64,000 nt of DNA from Leuconostoc gasicomitatum LMG 18811. Its GTDB lineage: Bacteria; Bacillota; Bacilli; Lactobacillales; Lactobacillaceae. A program made the translations under genes and the position numbers. Each line of letters opens with the position of its first letter. Positions within the stretch are counted from its first letter, which is position 1. Shown in pieces: positions 34,709-44,281 of the stretch. The notes under the pieces are model-generated. The model did not search any database and was not told the origin of the DNA. It was given only the letters and a program-made list of their open reading frames with translations. The DNA is taken from NCBI RefSeq assembly GCF_000196855.1, contig NC_014319.1, positions 1,116,001 to 1,180,000 of the forward strand, given 5' to 3'.

Positions 34709-35303
34709 GTTTATTCTCTTCTTCCGTTTCTGCCACACGCGCTTCAAACGCGCTGGTAAACAACTCGCCACCCTCATCACCAATTTCCAATGTGTCAAAA
34801 TCTGGCAAGGGTGGTAACTCTGTTAGTTTTTTTAGCCCAAAATAGTCTAAAAATTCAGTCGTCGTACCGTACATAATTGGCCTACCTGGTTCATCTTTTC
34901 GTCCTGTCGCTACAATTAATTGGCGCAGTGCTAATTTTTGTAATGTTCCAGATGACTGCACACCACGAATTTGATCAATTTCAACACGCGTTATAGGCTG
35001 TTTATAAGCAACAATTACTAATGTTTCTAACTGTGCTTGCGACAAAGTTGCATTTATCGGTGCATCAAAGTAGCCTTTTACAGTGGCACCAAGTTCTGGC
35101 TTTGTTACTAAACGATAGGCCCCATCTGATTCTCGAATCTCTAAAGCACTATTTAAGTTGTTAGCATAATTTGTTGCTAACTCATCAATCAAAGTAATCA
35201 CAGCTGACTTATCAAATTGTGTCATATGACAGATATCTTCAATCTTAATACCTTCATCTCCTGCTACAAATAACAGGGACTCTACTTGAGCTAGATTATT
35301 CAT
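34701..35303 (-). CDS. scpB: Segregation and condensation protein B
   Basis: Kleisin-interacting subunit of the SMC-ScpAB condensin. The 200 residues show two winged helices: LAQVESLLFVAGDEGIKIED and TLSQAQLETLVIVAYKQPITR with IRGVQSSGTLQKL. The start MNNLAQVE at 35303 overlaps the scpA stop by 8 bases; a TTG six codons earlier is less likely. No strong ribosome site, in keeping with translational coupling. Confidence 0.93.
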   Translation of the reverse strand: MNNLAQVESLLFVAGDEGIKIEDICHMTQFDKSAVITLIDELATNYANNLNSALEIRESDGAYRLVTKPELGATVKGYFDAPINATLSQAQLETLVIVAYKQPITRVEIDQIRGVQSSGTLQKLALRQLIVATGRKDEPGRPIMYGTTTEFLDYFGLKKLTELPPLPDFDTLEIGDEGGELFTSAFEARVAETEEENKHV

Positions 35304-36072
35304 TATCGTCCAACTTTTCAATTTTTAAGAATATTTCTGATTGTGTATTTTCTTGGTGTAATGACACCTTATCTTCTTTAGCCATTTCAAGTAAAGCTAA
35401 AAAGGTCATTACCAACGGCTCGCGATCATAAACATTGTCAAATAGTGAATCAAAAGTCACCATGTCTCCAATTTTTTGAGTTGAAAAACGTTGTCTAATG
35501 TTCTTAATAGCTGTCGTCATAGTATATTTTTCACTGATAACGCGCCGGCTAATAGGTTTTTGTTGCTTTCTTTTCTTTAATAAATGCGCAAAAGCGGTTT
35601 GTAGATCAACTAATCCAAGACCTGGCGCTAACTTTGTTTCTAATTCAACATTAATTGGTGGTAACAAAGGTAATCTAGCAAATGATTGCTGATGTTGTTT
35701 CTCGCGTTCGCGCAATTGATCACTGGCTACTTGAAACTGCTTATAAGTCAGCAATTGCACCATCAATTCTTCACGTGGATCAAAATATGATTCTTCAACA
35801 AAATTTTCCTCAAAAATTTCTTGAGGTAGCAAGTCAGCCGACTTGATTTGCACGAGGGTCGCTGCCATGACAAGATACTCACTTGCAACATCTAATTGCA
35901 TTTTTTTCTGTTCATGAATAAAAACTAAATATTGTTCCGTGATTTTGGCAATTTGTAAATCAAAAATATCCATCTCTGATTGCTTAATTAAATGTAGTAG
36001 TAGATCTAGCGGCCCTTCAAAATCACTTAATTTAATTGTTAAACTATGTGTTCCGATGACGACTTTCTCCAT
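35296..36072 (-). CDS. scpA: Segregation and condensation protein A
   Basis: Kleisin subunit closing the SMC ring. The 258 residues begin with the family sequence KLSDFEGPLDLLLHLIKQSEMDIFD (in part: FEGPLDLLLHLIKQ) and end with the winged-helix part VTFDSLFDNVYDREPLVMTFLALLEM. The start overlaps the end of the ribT-like gene by 34 bases, and no separate ribosome site is clear. Operon: xerD, ribT-like, scpA, scpB, rluB. Confidence 0.94.
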   Translation of the reverse strand: MEKVVIGTHSLTIKLSDFEGPLDLLLHLIKQSEMDIFDLQIAKITEQYLVFIHEQKKMQLDVASEYLVMAATLVQIKSADLLPQEIFEENFVEESYFDPREELMVQLLTYKQFQVASDQLREREKQHQQSFARLPLLPPINVELETKLAPGLGLVDLQTAFAHLLKKRKQQKPISRRVISEKYTMTTAIKNIRQRFSTQKIGDMVTFDSLFDNVYDREPLVMTFLALLEMAKEDKVSLHQENTQSEIFLKIEKLDDNE

Positions 36073-36407
36073 TTATTAATTAATTTTTGATTATCCAACG
36101 TCCCCATAACAAATACCGTTTGATTTTGATTTTGAAATTCCGATAACATCGCAAAATAATTTGTAGCTGTTCGCGACTCTGGTGTTAAGGCTGCATGCCG
36201 AATTAGGGCAATATCTTGCGGTAGTAGTTCGACGCCTAAAACACCTTGCACACGACTATCACTTTGCCAAATATACAAAAGACGTGTATCACGATCATTA
36301 TACCAAGCAATTTCTGCGTTCAAATGAGATAATTCTCGCAGTCCTGGTAACAATGACAAAATACCCATAACCGTTTTCTGATTGTCGTTTCTAACCTGTG
36401 TTAACAT
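36039..36407 (-). CDS. ribT: RibT-like GNAT-family protein
   Basis: A 122-residue protein starting MLTQVRNDNQKTVMGILSLLP and containing WQSDSRVQGVLGVELLP and IRHAALTPESR. These match Bacillus RibT, a GNAT-fold protein of the riboflavin operon with no proven substrate. In lactobacilli the same gene lies between xerD and scpA, as here. GGAGA precedes the ATG at 36407; a longer frame has no ribosome site. The acetyl-CoA loop is degenerate (TPESRTATNY), so activity is uncertain. Confidence 0.75.
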   Translation of the reverse strand: MLTQVRNDNQKTVMGILSLLPGLRELSHLNAEIAWYNDRDTRLLYIWQSDSRVQGVLGVELLPQDIALIRHAALTPESRTATNYFAMLSEFQNQNQTVFVMGTLDNQKLINKWRKSSSEHIV

Positions 36408-36435
36408 TGTTTCTCCTGCATTTTCGTCGTGAGAA

Positions 36436-37332
36436 TTATGCGCGTGGATGAAAATTATCATACACTTCGCTCAGCCGCTTTTTGGAAATGTGTGTATAAA
36501 TTTGCGTCGTCGAAATATCTGCATGACCCAACAATTCTTGCACAATTCGCAAATCCGCACCATTTTCCAAGATGTGCGTCGCAAACGAATGACGTAATGT
36601 GTGTGGCGAAACATCTTTAGTAATGCCTGCTAACAAAACTAGTTTTTTAATAATTTTCCAAACACCCTGTCGACTCAGTTGGTTACCACGGTCATTTAAA
36701 AAAACAAAGGGTGACTCATTGCCTTTTAATAACAATAACCGACTATTAGAAAAATATTTTTCTAACCAATCAGCAGCAACTTCGCCAATTGGAATAATAC
36801 GTTCTTTGTCGCCTTTTCCAATTGTTTGAATTAAACCAAGTTGCAGATGCAAATCACTCATCTTTAAATTTACCAGTTCACTCACACGCAAGCCAGTAGC
36901 ATACAGAACTTCGATCAGTGTCCGATTACGCACACCTAAGGGTGTTGTTTCAGTTGGTACCGCTAGCAAAGCATCAATTTCTGCAACAGTTAACACAGAT
37001 GGTAAGTGCTCAGCTTTTTTGGGTGGTCTAACATCTGTCATTGGATTGTGCAAAATAAGTCCTTCTTGCAATAAATAACCAAAAAATTTACGTAACGAGG
37101 TCACCATACGAATAACTGAGTTATTTGACTTCCCTTGCTCACGTAAGTTGTTCAACCAAGTCAATATAGCAATATGATCAATGTCATTTAATTGTAGTTT
37201 TTCGGTTGTCACATAAAGCGCAAATTGCTGTAGATCCTGGTGGTAGCTTTTAATCGTATTATCTGACAGTCCACGCTCAATGCGTATATAATGTAAATAA
37301 TCGGCAATCGCACTATCTATTTTATGTGTCAT
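36436..37332 (-). CDS. xerD: Site-specific tyrosine recombinase XerD
   Basis: Resolves chromosome dimers at dif together with a partner. All catalytic residues are seen: Arg149 (ATGLRVSEL), Lys173 (IGKGDKER), His244 and Arg247 (HTLRHSF), His270 (LLGHADIS) and Tyr279 (TQIYTHIS). The N-terminal SAM-like domain covers residues 1-100. The 298-residue length and the neighbourhood with scpAB identify the housekeeping XerD rather than a phage integrase. Its ATG shares one base with the cvfB stop. Confidence 0.94.
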   Translation of the reverse strand: MTHKIDSAIADYLHYIRIERGLSDNTIKSYHQDLQQFALYVTTEKLQLNDIDHIAILTWLNNLREQGKSNNSVIRMVTSLRKFFGYLLQEGLILHNPMTDVRPPKKAEHLPSVLTVAEIDALLAVPTETTPLGVRNRTLIEVLYATGLRVSELVNLKMSDLHLQLGLIQTIGKGDKERIIPIGEVAADWLEKYFSNSRLLLLKGNESPFVFLNDRGNQLSRQGVWKIIKKLVLLAGITKDVSPHTLRHSFATHILENGADLRIVQELLGHADISTTQIYTHISKKRLSEVYDNFHPRA

Positions 37333-38198
37333 TATTCCTCAATTAATTTAATGCCATCATCAACTTGTTCTATGATACGGCCTTTATATAAATGTCCCAA
37401 TGCTCTTTTAAATTGACTTTTGCTAAATCCAAATTGTTTTTTAATCGCTTCTGGATTACTTTTATCATTAAATGGTAAAAAGTGATCAGCGCGACGTTGC
37501 AATTGCAATAACAAAAACTGTGCATCTTCGTCCATTGTTTTATATGCCAAAGGCTTTAATGACAAGTTAAGTGCCCCATCTTCACGTACACCAATGACAC
37601 GTGCGTCAACAACTTGTCCCAAACGTGGCTCATCATCACGTTGCGAGGGATGAATAAATCCAAGATAATACTCGTCTGTTATGACTAACGTACCCGCAAT
37701 TTTATTACGATAAACCGTTGCTTTGACTGTTTTTGATTTCAATTCTTGAGGTGCACGACGAGAAACAGCATCAATAACTTGTTGCTGCGCAATTTCACCC
37801 CACAGTCGCCCCTTATTATCTTCTTTCATAGCCAACATCAGTTTGTCACCCTTTTGTGGCCACAAAGTTGAAATTGTTGGTAAATCATCTAACGATACAA
37901 CTAAGTCTTTATTGGGCAAGCCTATAGCTACGAAAACGCCTAAGTCGTGACGATTAGCAACAACCGTTCCCCAACCATAGACATCTTTTTGTACCGTGGG
38001 CAGTTGCTTTGTTATCTGAAACTTATGGTTTTCATTTTCATAAGCAAATCCTGTTACAAAGCCACCTATTTTTAATGGTTTTTCAAGTTCTAACTTATCA
38101 ATTTCATAGGTATGACCGTCCACTTGGGCAAAAAAATAACCATCGTTTTCATCCGTCACATTTGCCTTTATAATTGTTCCAACTGTTGGGTTTATCAT
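37332..38198 (-). CDS. cvfB: S1-like RNA-binding protein CvfB
   Basis: A 288-residue protein of the CvfB/YitL family, with successive S1-like OB domains (GTIIKANVTDENDGYFFAQV; GWGTVVANRHDLGVFVAIGL; VKATVYRNKIAGTLVIT) and a C-terminal winged helix (KKQFGFSKSQFKRALGHLYK). In Staphylococcus and Streptococcus it binds RNA and affects virulence factors; its role in lactic acid bacteria is not known. The start is ATG at 38198 with AAAGGA upstream; the GTG six codons earlier lies across this ribosome site. Confidence 0.88.
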   Translation of the reverse strand: MINPTVGTIIKANVTDENDGYFFAQVDGHTYEIDKLELEKPLKIGGFVTGFAYENENHKFQITKQLPTVQKDVYGWGTVVANRHDLGVFVAIGLPNKDLVVSLDDLPTISTLWPQKGDKLMLAMKEDNKGRLWGEIAQQQVIDAVSRRAPQELKSKTVKATVYRNKIAGTLVITDEYYLGFIHPSQRDDEPRLGQVVDARVIGVREDGALNLSLKPLAYKTMDEDAQFLLLQLQRRADHFLPFNDKSNPEAIKKQFGFSKSQFKRALGHLYKGRIIEQVDDGIKLIEE

Positions 38199-38293
38199 TG
38201 TTTTTTCCTTTGACACGCAACTTCACGTGTTTTTCTTTAGTATACTAGTTTACCACGGATAAGTTAACATAATCTATAAAAACGAGTTGCTCG

Positions 38294-38737
38294 TTATGAT
38301 AATGCTGTCTTTACAAGATCAGCCACTAATTTACCGTCAGCTTTGCCCTTCACTTGTGGTGTCACTATTCCCATAACTTTACCCATATCTTTTAATGTTG
38401 ATGCATTCGTTTTTAAAACAGCGGCATTAACAATTACTTGAACTTCTTCTTCAGTTAATTGTTTAGGTAGATATTTTGCTAAAATATCTAATTCTGAACG
38501 AATTCCTGCTGCTAAATCTTCACGATTTCCTTTTTCAAATTCTGACAAAGACTCGTTACGTTGCTTTACCTCACGTGATAAGACCGTCAATTCTTCATCT
38601 GACGTTAAATCATGTCCCAAACTAATTTGTTCATTCATAACAGTTGATTTAACCATACGAATGACTGACAAAGCACCTTTATTTTTGTCTTTCATAGCTT
38701 GCTTCATATCAGAGTTAAGGATTTCTAGTAATGTCAT
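38294..38737 (-). CDS. yqeY: GatB/YqeY domain protein
   Basis: A 147-residue protein with an N-terminal helical part (LLEILNSDMKQAMKDKNKGAL) and the GatB-tail-like C-terminal domain (MGKVMGIVTPQVKGKADGKLV). The tail resembles the tRNA-binding end of GatB, but no amidotransferase domain is present. It commonly follows rpsU, as here. Function unproven. About 210 bases separate it from rpsU, including a TACCC/GGGTA hairpin and the rpsU terminator. Confidence 0.9.
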   Translation of the reverse strand: MTLLEILNSDMKQAMKDKNKGALSVIRMVKSTVMNEQISLGHDLTSDEELTVLSREVKQRNESLSEFEKGNREDLAAGIRSELDILAKYLPKQLTEEEVQVIVNAAVLKTNASTLKDMGKVMGIVTPQVKGKADGKLVADLVKTALS

Positions 38738-38913
38738 TTGTTCGCTTCTTTCTTTATGATTCTTTTTTGAGTGCTATACAGATAATTCATGCGTTTATTA
38801 CATTTAATATTCTGACTATTACTGAATATTGTAACACAAATACCCGCTTTCTTTTTAGGAGGGTATTTATTATATGTTTGCATCATAATTTTCTGACATC
38901 TTAGTTTTGTCAC

Positions 38914-38942
38914 AAAAGAAAAACGTCACCGAAGTGACGTTT
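38914..38942 (-). terminator. Terminator of rpsU
   Basis: AAACGTCAC-TTCG-GTGACGTTT, a 9-bp stem with a stable UUCG tetraloop, followed by a U-rich tail. Confidence 0.88.
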
Positions 38943-38950
38943 AGAACCGC

Positions 38951-39136
38951 TTAACGGCCCTTCTTCTTATTACGCTTTTGTGCTGCTTCAGACTTCAATT
39001 TACGAGCAACTGAAGGCTTAACATAGTATTCGCGCTTACGGTATTCTTGGAGAGTACCGTCTTTTGAAACACCACGCTTAAAGCGACGCAATGCATCATC
39101 CAAAGATTCGCTCTTACGTACGATGACCTTTGCCAT
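38951..39136 (-). CDS. rpsU: 30S ribosomal protein S21
   Basis: Small basic ribosomal protein of 61 residues: [34 protein letters not shown] and the Lys-rich tail. AGGAGGG precedes the ATG. Another frame of the same length on this strand is a shadow. It is transcribed alone, ending at the UUCG terminator. Confidence 0.96.
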   Translation of the reverse strand: MAKVIVRKSESLDDALRRFKRGVSKDGTLQEYRKREYYVKPSVARKLKSEAAQKRNKKKGR

Positions 39137-39276
39137 ATGATAACCCTCCTTTCTCGCATTTTATTTCGTTTTAACGACATGCTATAAATACTTAATAAGT
39201 CTACCAGAATTAAGCGTTAGTGTCAATATATGATTATCAAAAATATGACCCTATCGTTTAAACGTCACCCCTAAAT

Positions 39277-39720
39277 TTATAATATTTTGAGCACCTTAAA
39301 GTATTCCGTGACAATTAAATCTTGCGGTATAAATGACTGACCTATCTCTTTGGCAACCTCAGCAAAGAATGGCTCATGAACCTGTCGCCAATAAATTAGA
39401 TCTCGGGTGCCTTCGCCCTCCAAAAAAGCAATATCATCCCCAATTTGATCATAGGATTGTAGCGTGACTTTCGTATTAACTGTCAACACTTTGGGCACCA
39501 GTTTATCATCTAATATTAAATTAAGCTGTCCAACTGATGGTACTGATTCTTTATCAAAAGCATATGCAGGAAAATAGCTTGATGTCGCAGTTTTTTGACC
39601 AGTAATTACCAAATCTACTAATTGAGATGGAGCAGCCCCAAATTGCCATTCAGATCGCGGAGAATTAGAGAAAATCGTGAACTCTTTTAATAAAGGCGTC
39701 CACACCTGTTCGTAGTTCAT
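39277..39720 (-). CDS. ASCH-domain protein
   Basis: A 147-residue protein of the ASCH/PUA-like superfamily. ITGQKTATSSYFPAYAF is the GxKTAT core, followed by LDDKLVPKVLTVNTKVTL and FLEGEGTRDLIYWRQVHEPF, the usual EGEG-x-W pattern. ASCH proteins bind RNA or modified nucleosides; some hydrolyse N4-acetylcytidine, but this subtype cannot be fixed. Start at the ATG (MNYEQVW) rather than the GTG three codons up. It follows the M32 carboxypeptidase by about 20 bp. Confidence 0.85.
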   Translation of the reverse strand: MNYEQVWTPLLKEFTIFSNSPRSEWQFGAAPSQLVDLVITGQKTATSSYFPAYAFDKESVPSVGQLNLILDDKLVPKVLTVNTKVTLQSYDQIGDDIAFLEGEGTRDLIYWRQVHEPFFAEVAKEIGQSFIPQDLIVTEYFKVLKIL

Positions 39721-39742
39721 AACACACACTTTCTAATATTTT

Positions 39743-41239
39743 TTATAAATCATAAGCATTCTCGTATATTTCAGTGATAAAGTCCAACCAATATTGTGGA
39801 TTAAGAGTTTCGCCTGTCACTTCTTCTAAAATTTTATTGGGATCAACAGCCCCACCATGACGCCAAATATTTTCTTTACGCCAATTAAAAATTGGTGAAT
39901 AGTCACCTGAATTAAAGATGGCTTTGAAATCCAAGGTTTTGATCATGGTTGCTCTAAATTGAGCAGCATATAGATGGCCTAACGCATAGCTCGGGAAATA
40001 GCCAAATGAACCACCAGCCCAATGAATATCTTGCAGGATACCTGTTAAATCATCAGGAACGTCCAGCCCAAGATACTCTTTATATTTGGCTTGCCAAAGT
40101 GCTGGTAATTCAGCCAAATCAATATTGTCATTAAAAATTGCTTTTTCAATTTCATAACGGATAATAATATGCAATGGATATGTCAAGGGATCAGCTTCAG
40201 TACGAATTAATGTTGGCTCACTTTTTAGCCAACCACTATAGAAAGTATCAAAATCAATATCATCTAATGCTGGCGAAATTTCTGCTTGTAACTTAGGATA
40301 TTCAGCTGTCCAAAATTCCTTTGAGCGACCTATCATGACCTCATTGAATAATGACTGTGACTCATGAATGCTCATGCTAATTGGGAGCACAGCACGTGCA
40401 TTATCATACTTGCTATCAACATTCTGTTCAAATAACCCGTGCCCTGCTTCATGTAAAATACCAAGCACTGCCATTTGAAAGTTATTTTCATCCCAGCGCG
40501 TGGTAATTCGTGCATCATCTCGATTTAGTGCTTCCATAAAAGGATGAATCGTATCATCTAATCGCCCCTTGTCCAAACTATAACCTAGACGTTGAGCTGC
40601 TGCTATTGAATAGTTACTCTGATGTTGTTTTGTTACCCGTCGATGCAAAAAAGTCTCATCTGGTATGTTGCCAGATTCTACCAATCGTTGGCGTAGCGTA
40701 GTCACACCTTTTTTTACTTGTTCAAAAACATGATCCAACTTAGCCACTGTCAAACCAGGTTCATATTGATTCAGCAAAACATCATACGGTGTTTTTTCAT
40801 TTGTTTGCCAAAGTGGTATAAATTGTTTTAAATAACCAATAATCTTTTCCACATAGGGTTTAAATATCTGATAGTCATTGGCTTCCCGAGCTTGTGCCCA
40901 AAAATCCTGTGCTTGCGATAATGTTTTTTGAAAAGCAACAAAATCCTCTTCTGGTATTTTACCTGTTAAATCGAAATCTTTGCGCGCTTTTTCAAGGACA
41001 AGTTGACCTAAATCATCAAGTGTCGATCCGTCTGCCTCTAAATTTATTAATAACTTTTCTCTTTTAGTACCTGTAGATAACTGAAAGGTCTTTTCAGCTA
41101 GATAAGCATCCACTTCCGCTCGAAAATGCCCTGCATCTTTTGGCATACCTGTTAAAGCATCCCACCCAGAAAGTGCTGACAATTGCAACAGTAGCGTCTG
41201 TTCCTTAACTGATTCAAATAAATCTTTTTGTGTCGTCAT
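39743..41239 (-). CDS. Metallocarboxypeptidase, M32 family
   Basis: Zinc or cobalt carboxypeptidase cutting single residues from the C-terminus of peptides, soluble in the cytoplasm. The metal motif HEAGH is at residues 263-267 and the third ligand Glu is in HESQSLFNE, with the IRTEADPLTYPLHI and AGSFGYFPSYALGHLYA signatures of the family. The 498 residues are a full-length enzyme. TAGGAG lies five bases before the ATG; a GTG two codons upstream overlaps it and is rejected. Likely peptide nutrition together with nearby transporters. Confidence 0.94.
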   Translation of the reverse strand: MTTQKDLFESVKEQTLLLQLSALSGWDALTGMPKDAGHFRAEVDAYLAEKTFQLSTGTKREKLLINLEADGSTLDDLGQLVLEKARKDFDLTGKIPEEDFVAFQKTLSQAQDFWAQAREANDYQIFKPYVEKIIGYLKQFIPLWQTNEKTPYDVLLNQYEPGLTVAKLDHVFEQVKKGVTTLRQRLVESGNIPDETFLHRRVTKQHQSNYSIAAAQRLGYSLDKGRLDDTIHPFMEALNRDDARITTRWDENNFQMAVLGILHEAGHGLFEQNVDSKYDNARAVLPISMSIHESQSLFNEVMIGRSKEFWTAEYPKLQAEISPALDDIDFDTFYSGWLKSEPTLIRTEADPLTYPLHIIIRYEIEKAIFNDNIDLAELPALWQAKYKEYLGLDVPDDLTGILQDIHWAGGSFGYFPSYALGHLYAAQFRATMIKTLDFKAIFNSGDYSPIFNWRKENIWRHGGAVDPNKILEEVTGETLNPQYWLDFITEIYENAYDL

Positions 41240-41285
41240 ACTCACTCCTAATAAATTAAATGTTTGTTTATAATTATCTTATCAT

Positions 41286-42551
41286 TTATTCATCTAATTT
41301 AGAAGTATGTTTTGTATCTGTCATTCGCCAATAAACGGCTAAACTAATCGCAATTACCAACGTTACATAAATAAAAAACCAATTTTCGTGATTTATTTTT
41401 TTTAAGTATAAAGCGACATACTCAACAGTTCCACCAAAGATAGCAACCGTTAGACCATAAGGGAGACCAACACCAAGTGCTCTAATTTCTGTTGGAAACA
41501 TTTCTGCTTTAACAATAGCATTTATTGATGTATAACCTGTGACAATAATTAATCCAGCCATCATCAAGCCAAAAGCTGCCCACCCGCTTTTAACATGCGA
41601 TAATAATGTTAAGATTGGTATCGTTAATACAGTGCCTAACCCACCAAACCAAAATAGTAGCGGCTTGCGGCCTATCTTATCAGAAAGTGCGCCTGCAAAT
41701 GGTTGTAAAATCATAAAAATAAATAGTGCTGCAAAATTAATCCACGCAACTTGTTGTTTTGGCAAACCAACTGAATTAATCATAAATTTTTGTAAATAGG
41801 TTGTATAAGTATAAAAAGCAATCGTACCACCTAATGTGAGACCGACAACTGTTAAAACTGCTTTCGGATAGCGCATTAAATCACGTAAACGTCCTTTTGC
41901 TTTCTTGCTTTGGGCAATAAACTGATCGGATTCCTCCATACTCAACCGTAATATTAGAACTACAAGTGCTCCCAAAGCGCCAATAAAGAATGGTATACGC
42001 CATCCCCATGACGTTAGTGCTGCTTCAGTCATCGTCATTTGCAAAATAATTTGAACACCTAGAGCAATCAGTTGACCACTAATCAAAGTGACATACTGAA
42101 ATGATGCATAAAATCCACGATGTCCTGCACTAGCCATTTCAGATAAATAAGTGGCAGATGTCCCATATTCACCACCTAAAGATAGGCCTTGAAACAGACG
42201 TGCTAAAATTAAAATAGCTGGTGCAAAGAGACCTATTTTAGCGTAACTTGGTGTTAGCGCAATAATAAACGAACCGCTTGCCATAATAAGTACTGACAAC
42301 GTTAATGCAGCGCGGCGGCCATGTTGATCAGCATATTTTCCTAAAACCAAACTGCCTAACGGACGCATTAAAAAACCAATTGCAAATACAGCAGCTGTGC
42401 TAAGTAGCTCAGCTGTTTTATCATGCGCCGGGAAAAACGATGGTGCAAAGTAAATTGCAAAAGATGCATAAACATACCAATCAAACCACTCAATTAAATT
42501 TCCCAGTGATCCCTTTAAAACGTTACTAATAATCTTCTTTTCTGATCGCAT
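41286..42551 (-). CDS. MFS transporter, metabolite:H+ symporter (MHS) family
   Basis: A 421-residue protein with twelve hydrophobic segments. GNLIEWFDWYVYASFA at the start, the loop KYADQHGRRAALTLS, RLFQGLSLGGEYGTSATYL and the later DKIGRKPLL are hallmarks of the ProP/KgtP/ShiA group, which import osmolytes, organic acids or shikimate with protons. The substrate cannot be told. AGGAGG is seven bases before the ATG. It is divergent from the PucR regulator across about 150 bp with an inverted repeat, so PucR might control it. Confidence 0.9.
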   Translation of the reverse strand: MRSEKKIISNVLKGSLGNLIEWFDWYVYASFAIYFAPSFFPAHDKTAELLSTAAVFAIGFLMRPLGSLVLGKYADQHGRRAALTLSVLIMASGSFIIALTPSYAKIGLFAPAILILARLFQGLSLGGEYGTSATYLSEMASAGHRGFYASFQYVTLISGQLIALGVQIILQMTMTEAALTSWGWRIPFFIGALGALVVLILRLSMEESDQFIAQSKKAKGRLRDLMRYPKAVLTVVGLTLGGTIAFYTYTTYLQKFMINSVGLPKQQVAWINFAALFIFMILQPFAGALSDKIGRKPLLFWFGGLGTVLTIPILTLLSHVKSGWAAFGLMMAGLIIVTGYTSINAIVKAEMFPTEIRALGVGLPYGLTVAIFGGTVEYVALYLKKINHENWFFIYVTLVIAISLAVYWRMTDTKHTSKLDE

Positions 42552-42618
42552 AGTCAATCCTCCTAAAAACTTGTTATGACGTAATTTAACATGGTATCAC
42601 ATAAACGTCTTCATACGC

Positions 42619-42651
42619 ATTGCACAATATTTTCTTCTCCCTTGTGCATAA
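42619..42651. repeat. Inverted repeat TGCACAA...TTGTGCA in the pucR control region
   Basis: TTGCACAA and TTGTGCA(T) are complementary arms about 14 bases apart; the right arm forms the -35 box of the pucR promoter. The same TTGTGCAT word reappears in the palindrome at the end of pucR. A candidate binding site for PucR or another regulator. Confidence 0.4.
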
Positions 42652-42670
42652 TAGACAAATACGGTAAAAT
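42642..42670 (+). promoter_or_regulatory. Promoter of the pucR-like gene
   Basis: TTGTGC (42642-42647), 17-bp spacer, TAAAAT (42665-42670), then GATGAGG as ribosome site 12 bases before the start. Confidence 0.6.
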
Positions 42671-42698
42671 AGCAATAAAATGATGAGGTTTAAAAATA

Positions 42699-44246
42699 AT
42701 GAAACTAATTGACATATTAAAACATCCCTCACTTCACAGTATCCAAGTAGCTGCTGGTGCTAATGGCTTATCTCGTAATGTCACACAAGTTGGTATGATA
42801 GATGCACCTGATATTAATGATTTTCTTTTTGAAGGTCAATTATTAGTGACCTCTGGTTTTCATTTTACTAAAAATTCTCATTTATTACACGATCTCATCA
42901 TTGGTATGCATGACATAAACGCAAGTGGCATTGCTATTAAATTAGACCGTTACATTTATGAACTACCAACAGACATCATCATTTTAGCAGACAAATTAGC
43001 GATTCCTATACTTTGGACACCGGCAGATGATTTTTTATCATTAACAGTTAAACGTCTCACCGCGGTCATCTTAGAAACACAAAATACCGAACTAAGACAA
43101 ATTATCGCCATTAATCAACAATTATCAAATCTAAACGCTCAAAATATTACCTATCAACATTTACTTGATCAAAGTGCTAAAGTATTAAAAACGCCACTTG
43201 CCTTATTAGATTCTCATTTTACAGCATTATATGCTAGTAGTGAGTGGGTTGCTCAACGTGAATTTTTAACGCATTATTTGCGTCATGAATCTGACATCGA
43301 TTATCTTAATTTATTAGCACCAACCCGTATTGCATTTAATCATCAAATTATTGATATTTTACCAATTTTTTCAGCGCTAAATGAAAACAAAGCATTTGCT
43401 GCATTTGTGGTCAATGAATCAGAACCATCAGATTTTCAAATGTTGCGGCAGCAACAAGTCATGAATACTTTAGGCCTTGCTAATTCTCGGACAGATTTAT
43501 TAAATGAGACTGACTTTCGTAACCGTTCTGGATTTTTCTTGAATGTCATGCAAGGTGGCCTAAGTGACTCAGCCATAGATAATTATTTGCACGATGAAAG
43601 TATTGACAACAAACAATGTTTTCGTGTGGCCATAATAGACTTTGTCCAACAAAATACAATCATTGAATCGCACCAATTTGAAATTCGACAACAACTCACA
43701 CGTTGGTTTATTTCAGAGCATCATCTACCCGTCCTAACATTTTCACATAGTCAGCAACTTGTACTACTTATTAATGAAGATATTGACACACGGCAATTTT
43801 TGAATCAATTGTTTCAATTTCTAAACACACAAAAAAAATTGAATTATCCTTTTACAATGGGCTTCTCAAGAATTTCAAAATCTGTTCATAAATTATCTGA
43901 ATTATATGATCAAGCAAATAATGCTTTGAAATTAACATCCAGCCAACATCCAATTATGCGTTTTCGACCAAAAAATGCGCAAGAACTCCTAGATCTACTA
44001 CCAAAACAAGAAAGTGACGTTTTCGTGGAGAAAACGTTAGGTAGTATTTTAAAGAACACAGAATTATTGGAAACTCTAAAAAGCTATGTATTTTTGCATC
44101 AAAATGTAACTGCAGTTGCAACAGCATTATTTGTTCACAGAAACACCATCAATTATCGACTAAAACGTATTAGTGACTTATTAGGCGTTGACTTAGAAAT
44201 GCCAGATGTTCTTGTAGATATTCAATTAGCGCTATTATTAATCTGA
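42699..44246 (+). CDS. PucR-family transcriptional regulator
   Basis: A 515-residue regulator. Residues 1 to about 120 form the PucR N-terminal domain (KLIDILKHPSLHSIQVAAGANG; VTQVGMIDAPDINDFLFEGQLLVTSG). The middle is a GGDEF-like/CdaR region without catalytic motifs. The C-terminus has the helix-turn-helix ALFVHRNTINYRLKRISDLLG of the CdaR/PucR type. Such proteins activate purine, amino acid or organic acid catabolism genes beside them, here an amino acid permease in the same direction and an MHS transporter divergently. The inducer is unknown. Confidence 0.9.
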   Translation: MKLIDILKHPSLHSIQVAAGANGLSRNVTQVGMIDAPDINDFLFEGQLLVTSGFHFTKNSHLLHDLIIGMHDINASGIAIKLDRYIYELPTDIIILADKLAIPILWTPADDFLSLTVKRLTAVILETQNTELRQIIAINQQLSNLNAQNITYQHLLDQSAKVLKTPLALLDSHFTALYASSEWVAQREFLTHYLRHESDIDYLNLLAPTRIAFNHQIIDILPIFSALNENKAFAAFVVNESEPSDFQMLRQQQVMNTLGLANSRTDLLNETDFRNRSGFFLNVMQGGLSDSAIDNYLHDESIDNKQCFRVAIIDFVQQNTIIESHQFEIRQQLTRWFISEHHLPVLTFSHSQQLVLLINEDIDTRQFLNQLFQFLNTQKKLNYPFTMGFSRISKSVHKLSELYDQANNALKLTSSQHPIMRFRPKNAQELLDLLPKQESDVFVEKTLGSILKNTELLETLKSYVFLHQNVTAVATALFVHRNTINYRLKRISDLLGVDLEMPDVLVDIQLALLLI

Positions 44247-44281
44247 TTTGTGCATGATGCACAAATCAGATTAATTTTTTT
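44238..44281 (+). terminator. Terminator after the pucR-like gene
   Basis: Perfect 18-bp stem (44238-44255 with 44257-44274) with a single-base centre, so the true loop is a few bases, followed by seven T. It contains the pucR stop codon and the TTGTGCAT word also seen at its promoter. Confidence 0.85.

Noticed and set aside
38842-38885. AGGAGG followed by a four-codon frame on the plus strand between rpsU and yqeY
   Set aside because: Too short and isolated; the sequence belongs to a TACCC/GGGTA hairpin on the minus-strand transcript.
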